Source: Selaginella tamariscina (lineage: Eukaryota > Streptophyta > Lycopodiopsida > Selaginellales > Selaginellaceae). From it: a DNA stretch of 64,000 nt. Under the pieces are notes generated by a model. That model worked only from the letters and a program-made list of their open reading frames with translations, searched no databases and was not told the origin of the DNA. The stretch is taken from positions 994,868-1,058,867 of the forward strand of contig PUQB01000008.1 in NCBI GenBank assembly GCA_003024785.1. The letters run 5' to 3'. Positions 56,354 to 64,000 of this stretch are shown here, in pieces (the stretch's first letter is position 1; every line of letters begins with the position of its first letter). The translations under genes were made by a program, and so were the position numbers.

Positions 56354-59300
56354 CCGTGTACATTTATCTTTGCATGTCCATATACACATATTTTATACGT
56401 ATGCTTACATATGTAGATGTATGTATACGAAACACTGTTCATACTATCTCAAACGCCTTTACTCCCAAAATAACGATAATATACTGTCTATATTCTCTGT
56501 GTCTGTCTGTCTGTCTCTCTCTCTGCGCACGCGCGCGCCTAAGTTTTAAAGTATAACCTTATAAGATTTATGATCACTATTCTATGAACTTTGTGCAACT
56601 ATATCCGTACGATGGCTGAAATCTTCTCATTTTCTATATACTGGTTAAATCATGCTCGTATATCTGTGAACGTGTGCGTATGTGGTCGCCTGGAAATGCG
56701 TTGCCATTAGAGGTATACGGGTCTATTTATATGTTTATATAGATGGTATGTCCAATATTGCACTCTTATGACTAAACAAGGAAACTCTACTTGAGTGGTC
56801 ATGTGTGCCATGCTTTATATACAGATGCTCATGTCCATTCTCACTCCGTTGAGCCATATTTCTCTTCCAAAAAGTAGTGGGAAGAATGCTACGTCAAATG
56901 CCAGGGCTCTTGAAAGTCTTACACGGGATGTGATTCCGGATGGTAAGTTTATATATAACTTCATTTCAAAAAGTTGTATATTACATAAATACAACATGTT
57001 ACATAATTTTCAATTAATTGTTTACTGTACCACATACTTATTATGTATGTATATTTGTTTATTAGTTTATTCATAGTTTTCTAAGTCTTTTGTTTTTAAC
57101 TCTTTAGGTGCAATTGTTGCTCTAAAGGATGCTCAAGAACACCTCTACCTTTCTGTGGAAGAGAACACTGCATCGCAAGAACCATATCGGTTAGGTGGAT
57201 CATGGCATTACTCTATTGCTGGGGAAAGAGCTCTTTTCAAGGTACGCTCCTCTCTCTCTCTCTCTCTCTCACACGCACACACACACACACAGAGGCAAAC
57301 TAATGTATATTTGTGTAACAGGTGAAGTACCATGAAAAGAACAAAGGTAAACCGTGGTTTTCCTTAGTTTCTCTCCATGCAAAAGACTCTTCTGGGGTTC
57401 CCCTTCGTGTAAACTATAGACCAGGTTCACGGCAGCTTGAGGTTACCTCCACGAATGACAGCTCATGGGAATCCTGGCAGTTCATTCCGTATCGGAATTC
57501 TGGCGATGATGAGATGAATTTATATTCTGGAATTTTCAGCCACCTGGTTCATCTTATTAATCAGAAAAGCAAGCATGGTGTCTCCCTTGTTGATGGGATT
57601 CCTACAGTGGCTAACTATCCTGGAAATGCTTTCAAAGTGGAGATTGTTGCTGAACCTGCTCAAGCCTCATCTGGGAGTCATCAGGTATGTGCGTGTGCAT
57701 GTGCCTCTGTGTGTGTCGTTATGTGATGTTCTGTGAAGGGCCGTTCCTTTATTGTAGTGGTATTGTATTCAGCTATTTACAGTTTCTGTATATGTTATTT
57801 ATATTATATGACAAGAGCCATGTTCCTTTTGTTATTAGTACCAGTATGGTTTCTATAATATGTAATAAGATGTAAGTAAATACCTGAGCACTGAATGTAT
57901 TGTCAATAATCTTATGGCTATGAATTATATTGAACTAACTAAATGAATATATAACATTTCAACTATTTCGTTTCAATCGATACATACTGTATCACTAGTG
58001 CTTGCAGTACTTTCTATTAGTTTTATAATTGCAGTAACTGTATCGAGCATAATTATACTTCATTGTAGTATCTAGTGTATATTTGTTAACCTTACCTGTA
58101 TAAATTAAAATATATAGAAAGTACTATTATCTGCTTGTTTTACTGATTAATATACAGGAGGAAAGTATGACAAGCAGGATTGCTGTTACTGCTGCAACTG
58201 CGATACCTCAAGTACGATTCGACTTTGGAAATGTTTGTATTACTTTGTTACATGAAGCAGAAGGAGCTATTCATTTACTTCCTCTTGTACGTGTTCGCTT
58301 GGATGAAACTCAGGGTATTGTGCAGGTACGTATACGTGTGTGTGTGTGTGTGTGTGATATGTTAAAATATGTAAATCATGCATAGACATTTATAGTGTAT
58401 AGCACTATACCAATGTGCATATATATAAACAATTTTTTGTATTTCATCATATACAACACAGATGCGTATGCAACTTATGCTGTATATACTGTGCTTATAT
58501 TAATGTATATTTCCATTCTCCAATGAACTACTAACGATTGTTCAATTAGGTGTCATTTTTGAAGTCACGGATAATTGGTGGATTTAGTCTTGTTATTGAG
58601 CACTACGAGGCGCAAAATAGCTCCTGGTATGATAATACATATAATGCAAAAGTCACTTTCCACTTTCATTTAGCGATAACCTGCTCATTTACTATATATG
58701 TTAATGAAAAGGTATAAACTTACATACTAATGTGTAATCTATGTTTATTTTATAATTATACCTGTAATTATGTTATTAATATAATCTAAAACTTATAATA
58801 ATGTTATAATCTTACAATTCGAAAGGGATATAAATTAAATTTTGCATCAACTATGTTTTTAGAAAATATGCCTTGATAAGCTAGATATGCGGTGGTTATG
58901 CTATACTTAAATTTGTATTACTCGCACACCGCACGTCGTTTGCTCTACCTGTATGCTAATGCACATTTTAAACTATAAAAAAGAGGAACATAGGCCATAC
59001 CCGTAGCATATTTATGGCATTATGTGTGTGTGTGTGCACGTGTGTGCGTGCGTTTGCCAATGTCAAGACTAAAATCTGTACATCGGCAGACGCATGCATT
59101 GCATGTGTGTGTGTGTGTGGTGTGTGATATGTATTGTACAGATATTACACACACATGCATACATATTTGTGCTGAATTGAATAAAATACTTAACCATTTC
59201 CAGTTTTAAACATTGCTGTGGTGTAAATAAAGAAAAATGCTAGTGTGTACATATGCATGTATTATAAACGTAAATCTATAACTGGAAGTCTGGAATATAA

Positions 59301-62300
59301 TCAGTGGTTTAAATTGTTATTGAATAAAAACTGTAAATGTGGGTTACAGGTTGCCAATTGTTAATCCTGTTATGACGGAGATTATTTGCTCCTCACGTGA
59401 AGCAGTGCCTTCTCGCAATAATAGAAAGTTCCCGAGTTCCTTGTTTTGTCGGCTCAGAAAGGTTTGCTTTCATAGACCCACTCGCACGCACGCACACACA
59501 GACACACATACACACACCTGTGATGGATACAATGTATACACACACTGGCATATATATATATATATAGACACACACACACACACATATGTATGTATGTATG
59601 TATGTATGTATATAAATAGGGGAATTTACTTTTGTTGTTTTGAAGGTGGAGTTTGTTTTAAGCGAGCTCACATTGGATGCTTGTCTGTTTCTTATTGGTG
59701 TAATGGATTTAGCTGGACCATTTAGTATCAAGCATTCTCCTGTGCTCGTGAATCGCTGCCAGGTAAAACTATATACTGAAACATCGATTATTTACTAGAT
59801 GAGTAATTAATTATATGTGTTGTAGATTGATAATCAAACAGGATTAATTCTGCAATTCCGGTTTGATCATGAAGGCGGTGGACAGGAAGAAGGCCGTATA
59901 AGTGCGTGGAAGACAGGTTCCTACTTGATGAGGTAGATTATTTGCAATAAGGGGTGTGTGTGTGTGATAAATTAAAAATTGCTCATAGGCATGTGAGCTC
60001 TCGAAGGGAACGGCTCCTGCTGATGTTTCAACTTCTGTTGCTATAAATCTTATTAAACCTGGGACGGGCCTATCTTCTGCCATAAACATATCCCTTGGTG
60101 AACCTGGTGTTTTTGCAGTGCGTACTCGTATTGAGGCTTTTGAAGGTAATGACAGACATACCTCCATGCGTACAAACGTAGGCACATACTTGCATGTTAT
60201 GAATACATGGCTTACATGACATACATATCTCTACATGGCTTGTACATGGAAGATGTATATACACAGATGTGAACTTTTTTTTTCAGGTTCTCGAGTGAAT
60301 GCCCCCGGTCCAATTGTTGTTCTTGATGTCTCACGACAAAGTCAGGTATATTCAAGCACACACACAATGTATGTGTATGTGGATTTGTCTGTCTATACAA
60401 ACACATACACAATTCATGTATATGTGTATGTAACGATACATACAAAAGCGCGCTACGCCTTAGAATAGTGTTGGTTTTCTTTTCAATACTGTTCTAAAAT
60501 CTGAACATATTTAGTTCCTTATACTGACATCTGTCTCTCTCTCTAACACACACAACATTGGATACATGTGTTATGGCTGTTTCTGCAGGAAGGGATATTG
60601 CTGACTGTATCGCCTATGGTAAAAATCCATAACGCAACTGGTCTTGTACTTCAATTGCGTTGTAGAAGACCTAAACAAGGTGAAGGTGGAGCTGTTGTAA
60701 CACTGAAAGATGGTGACATTGTTGACGACTCCATGGGTGCCTTTGATGCCCTTAATCTCGAAGGCGAGATGAAAAAGGCCTTATTATCATTCAATGTTGG
60801 TAAGTCGCAACATATAAGGTTATGACATTAATATACTACGTGCTGTGTCAAGTAGGTGTATATGGTGCATGACATGGTTGGTGTTATATATGCCACATTC
60901 AAATGTTTTTTTATGCTTGTATAGCATATTGATATTAGTATAAACCTTTACATACGGTTACGACGCTAGAATTTAAGCTTCTTGAGATTGCCAAATGCAT
61001 TGGTATTATATAATTATGTATTAGGTTAAAATATAGTCATGTTTAGGATAAATGAAAGTAAATATACATAAATTTATCTGCAGGGAACTTTCTGTTGTCT
61101 ATAAGGCCGGAACAAAAGGAGGATGAAGGTTCTGCTTATGAGTGGTCGGAAGATGTCAAAGGGGCAAAGGCTGTTCGAGCTTCTGGCCTTTTCGACAAGC
61201 TAAACTACAGTTTTAAAAAGACGCTAAAGAGTAAAAGCTTAGAGTCGTCTTTTGGATCAGTCTTCTGCAAGCAAACAAGTAATTATTGCGATATATTCTT
61301 TATATATACATTATACATTACGAATCACGTAGCTTTTGGATTATATAGACTTAGTAGCTGAAGTGTAATACTAATATCTCATATAGAGTCGCATATATGC
61401 TTTATATATGTAAACCGTTTTAAAAACCTCTTAAAATATGGTAAACAAGTATAACTTAGTGATCTTCTAATATAATCTGGTTATTATTTGAACAGGTGTT
61501 GAACAAAAGCCAGGGAGTGGACTTCATTTTCTAATACGTACGTTGAGAAGGCAGGTGCCAATAACAAAAATAAGTACGGATCAACAGCAGAAACGCTCAG
61601 TGCTTGCATGGCAAGAACAACAGGAGTTGCTGCTCTTGCCAACTTTGCGTATGTTTAACTTTCTATCAGCTACTGTTCGGGTTCAGATCAAATCCCAAGC
61701 TGGTACATGTTATGTTCAAATATATAGACATACATATAACATATATCAATCATACTTATATATCCCTTGGAATACAATATATATAAGTATGTACTTATAG
61801 CTGATATTTTTTAAAGACATACAGCAGTTTAAATCTAACTCCTTTCTCGTTGAAATCGCAGATAGTATCCATGTACTAATCAATTAATGTACACACATAA
61901 TAATGTGCATATGTATATAATGATGAATGCTATTGTGTGTACGTGTGTGGTTGTCTCTGTTTTCTTACGTATGAAGGTTCTTAGGTGCGAAGAACGTTTC
62001 TGGCAATGAGGACACGGACGGAGTAACAGTGCCAGAAAGGGGAGGCAAAGTTCACTTGTATTCTGACCTTACTGCATTGTTCTTGGTCATCAAAGTTAAT
62101 GAGCATAGTCTTACCAGTCACGCTGTCGATGTAAGCACTGGGCATAAACAATTTCAGGAACTCACAAAGAAAGGTAATATACTTTTGCCCATATATTAAT
62201 GTATACATGTATGTATCATGTACAGTGATAAATATATATAAGATTACAATAACTTAAACCTTTTCTGAAGGTGGCAGTCTGAAAGATTTAGATATCGAGG

Positions 62301-64000
62301 TTACCTTTAAAGACTCTATGCATGTGGCTAATTTGAAAGTTTACCGAGCGGACGACGGTGTCCTGCAGGTATGTTTGTAGGCTGTGTTCGTATGTATACA
62401 TTAATATATAACATAGTGTCTGTACGTCTTTGTATGGTATACATCAGTAATACTGTTACGATCATATACATGCAACACACACACACACACATGTGTGTGT
62501 GTGTGTGTCTGTGTTATGCATATATTTCGAGCTAACGATGAATATATTGCCCAGCTGATAATATTCACAAAGTATATGCTACGAAATGTCAGTCAGGTTC
62601 CATTTCTTTGCTGTGCTGCAAAACCGCCTTCTCGATGGTATCTGAATCATTAACACATACACACACACACATTAATCTCGTGTCATATTGCAGGCAAGGA
62701 CGGCGGGTACAAAACTTACAGTGGCCACCATCGGCTCATACGGTGAACTTATTTCCCGATACGGCTGTCTCTTGGTTTCCAAAGTGTGTGTGTGTTGATA
62801 GACGTATATATTGTATACTAACTATGTGTACGGTATATATCTAGATATTCGATATACTTGTTTACAGTCACTACATATTAGTTTGTCCGTAAAAATAGAC
62901 ATAAGTGTATACGGCCACAATTATGGTGTAGTAGAAGTAGATTCCCTTTAACTTGGATAAATTCGCAGTAAACTGTAAGTATATACCGAGCACAAACACG
63001 TACATAATACATATATGCGTACAATATGATAGTTCAATGTCTTGACAGATCAAGTCAGTTGCTAATCAAGAGGCAAGAAGATGGATCGCAGCCGACATGG
63101 CTAGACCTGGACTCTCTCTCAGGGTCTTCAGAATTAATCTTGTCGACACGCACAGAGTATTCGGTGGACAAGATACAGCTAGGTGTGACTGTGCATGTAC
63201 CTTCACGAGCTGATTCAGAGCCTTCGCACGTTGTCGCACTCGCCGCAAGATACACTGTGGTTAACGATTCTGCAAAGCCTATATTTGTTTGTCAAGATGG
63301 CCTTGAGGTGTGTGCGTGCGCGTGTGTATGTATGGAAAACCTCTCTCTCTCATTATATACGAATGCACGTACATACGACTTTGTTGCTTAGCAGGAACAT
63401 GAGAATCATTATGTGAGCGTGGAACCTGGAGGCAATACAGCAGTGCATGCACAAGAGCTGGAAGGAATAAATGAAAACAAAAAGGAAGACGATTCCTCTG
63501 AATCTTCCTCGCTATCCTTGCGTTTCCGTCTCAAGGAGCAAGGCTGGAGATGGTCTGGTCGCATTTGTGCTGCTTCTTTGGGGTAACCTGTGTGTGTGTG
63601 TGTGTGTGTGTTAAATAAAATGTGTAATCATATATGTATGTATGTATGTATGTATACACAAATCGTACATATACATGCACTTGTGCATGACCATGTCTAT
63701 GTATACACGTAAGTCAAATACATGTGTATACATACATATACATATGTATACTTGTGTGTATATGTATTCTTATTGGGTTGTATGTAGGTCGTTCTTTTTG
63801 AAACTACGAAGAGATGCTGATGATGCATTGCAATTTGCTGTTATTCATGTTGAAGAAGAGCTTTCTGCATTGATTATTCGCTTCCGTTTACGTTCAAAAG
63901 AACCAGTATCCTACCGCATTGAAAACCGACTTCAAGCGGGATCCATTACATTCCACCAAAAGGTGTGTGTGTGTGCACGGGCGTCTAATATGTGCATGCA
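48835..64000 (+). CDS. VPS13 lipid-transfer protein, SHRUBBY type, 3' end outside window
   Basis: VPS13 proteins are very long bridge-like proteins that carry lipids between membranes at contact sites. The Arabidopsis SHRUBBY gene affects root patterning. I assemble 40 exons covering about 6.7 kb, some 2,230 residues, and the gene runs off the right edge (SHRUBBY is longer than 3,000 residues). The strongest family evidence is VMDLAGPFSIKHSPVLVNRC and the following NQTGLILQF, GNFLLSIRPEQ, RASGLFDKLNYSFKK and LLTVSPMVKIHNATG, in family order. The last exons (YRIENRLQAGSITFHQK) belong to the SHR-binding/adaptor region. The start (MGVRERIQRAVLG) lies in the expected N-terminal chorein-like position but is poorly conserved. 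One-base frameshifts are required in exon 1, at 49397, 50282, 53330 and 59995, and probably at the exon 9/10 join. Confidence 0.9.
54855..54902. repeat. (TG)n(AG)n compound microsatellite in VPS13 intron 15
   Basis: GTGTGTGTGT joined through TAA to about 17 AG units. The same TG-then-AG order occurs in ABCC intron 15, where it is the reverse complement of CT-then-CA. Confidence 0.9.
55001..55068 (+). repeat. Duplicated 36-bp pyrimidine-rich acceptor tract in VPS13 intron 15
   Basis: GTCGATTTTCATTTTCTATT with its continuation TTCTCGTTTT occurs at 55001 and 55037. The second copy ends in TTTTAG, the acceptor of exon 16. The first copy lacks that AG but is followed six bases later by GTAG. Confidence 0.9.
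57247..57292. repeat. (CT)n(CA)n compound microsatellite in VPS13 intron 22
   Basis: About twelve CT units pass directly into CA repeats five bases after the donor GTACGCTC; the 80-base intron is more than half microsatellite. Confidence 0.9.
58158..63962 (+). other. VPS13 exons 24-40: adaptor and SHR-binding region
   Basis: Exons: 58158-58325, 58550-58626, 59350-59461, 59646-59762, 59826-59932, 59989-60145, 60287-60345, 60589-60799, 61084-61278, 61496-61702, 61985-62173, 62271-62368, 62555-62637, 62694-62783, 63049-63307, 63395-63582, 63788-63962. Exon 34 is best opened at the AG of GGTTCTTAG, which keeps frame. Exons 37, 38 and 40 splice out directly into GTGTGTG. Confidence 0.87.

Larger units (their letters stand above)
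53495..57684 (+). other. VPS13 exons 11-23: middle part
   Basis: Exons: 53495-53655, 53810-53924, 54043-54220, 54341-54455, 54549-54768, 55068-55196, 55260-55338, 55440-55536, 55635-55792, 56061-56303, 56825-56942, 57108-57241, 57322-57684. All joins keep frame. Recognisable segments are VEGAKLTSYEKNILEKLNL (exon 11), GAIVALKDAQEHLYLSVEE (exon 22) and FSLVSLHAKDSSGVPLRVNY (exon 23). Confidence 0.87.

Overview
This is nuclear genomic DNA from a land plant, most likely a seedless vascular plant and perhaps a lycophyte. The grounds are plant gene families with GT-AG introns (an ABCC transporter, a SHRUBBY-type VPS13, an F-box/MYND protein, a GDSL esterase and a myristoylated glutaredoxin-family protein), an intronless PPR gene made almost wholly of S-type repeats, and degraded Ty3/gypsy elements. 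The phylum is inferred from the PPR style and short introns and is not proven.

Layout: 1-1634 is the end of a broken Ty3/gypsy element on the minus strand (gag plus LTR). 1635-5930 is AT-rich with a possible decayed DNA transposon. 5932-13365 (minus) is a complete 27-exon ABCC/MRP-type ABC transporter. 16063-17180 (plus) is a GDSL esterase/lipase reading broken by frameshifts, converging with an intronless PPR gene at 17880-20169 (minus). 22039-23298 (plus) is a five-exon glutaredoxin-family-like gene without a visible glutaredoxin core. 25091-26804 (minus) is an F-box/MYND gene of the At1g67340 type. 26805-36222 is mostly gene-free, with a GC-rich island near 29.1 kb and a PPR pseudogene at 30601-31525. 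36223-44549 (minus) is a full-length but dead Ty3/gypsy element with both LTRs and a near-perfect target duplication. Its integrase is split by a solo LTR (38012-38671) of the same family as the element at the left edge. 44550-48834 is AT-rich. 48835 to the right edge (plus) is a VPS13 gene of the SHRUBBY type, 40 exons visible, running out of the window.

The genes are unrelated neighbours: membrane export, lipid hydrolysis, organelle RNA processing, redox or zinc binding, protein turnover and bulk lipid transfer at membrane contacts. There is no operon or cluster.

Two features cut across the window. First, introns are loaded with GT, CT and CA microsatellites, and several 5' splice sites are the first GT of the repeat. 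Second, most conserved exon sets contain one-base frameshifts, often in short homopolymers. That is more like uncorrected long-read errors than independent decay of every gene, although decay cannot be excluded without reads. I did not find a convincing new biological system; the best leads are the splice-site microsatellites, the core-less glutaredoxin-like gene, the nested solo LTR and the GC-rich island.
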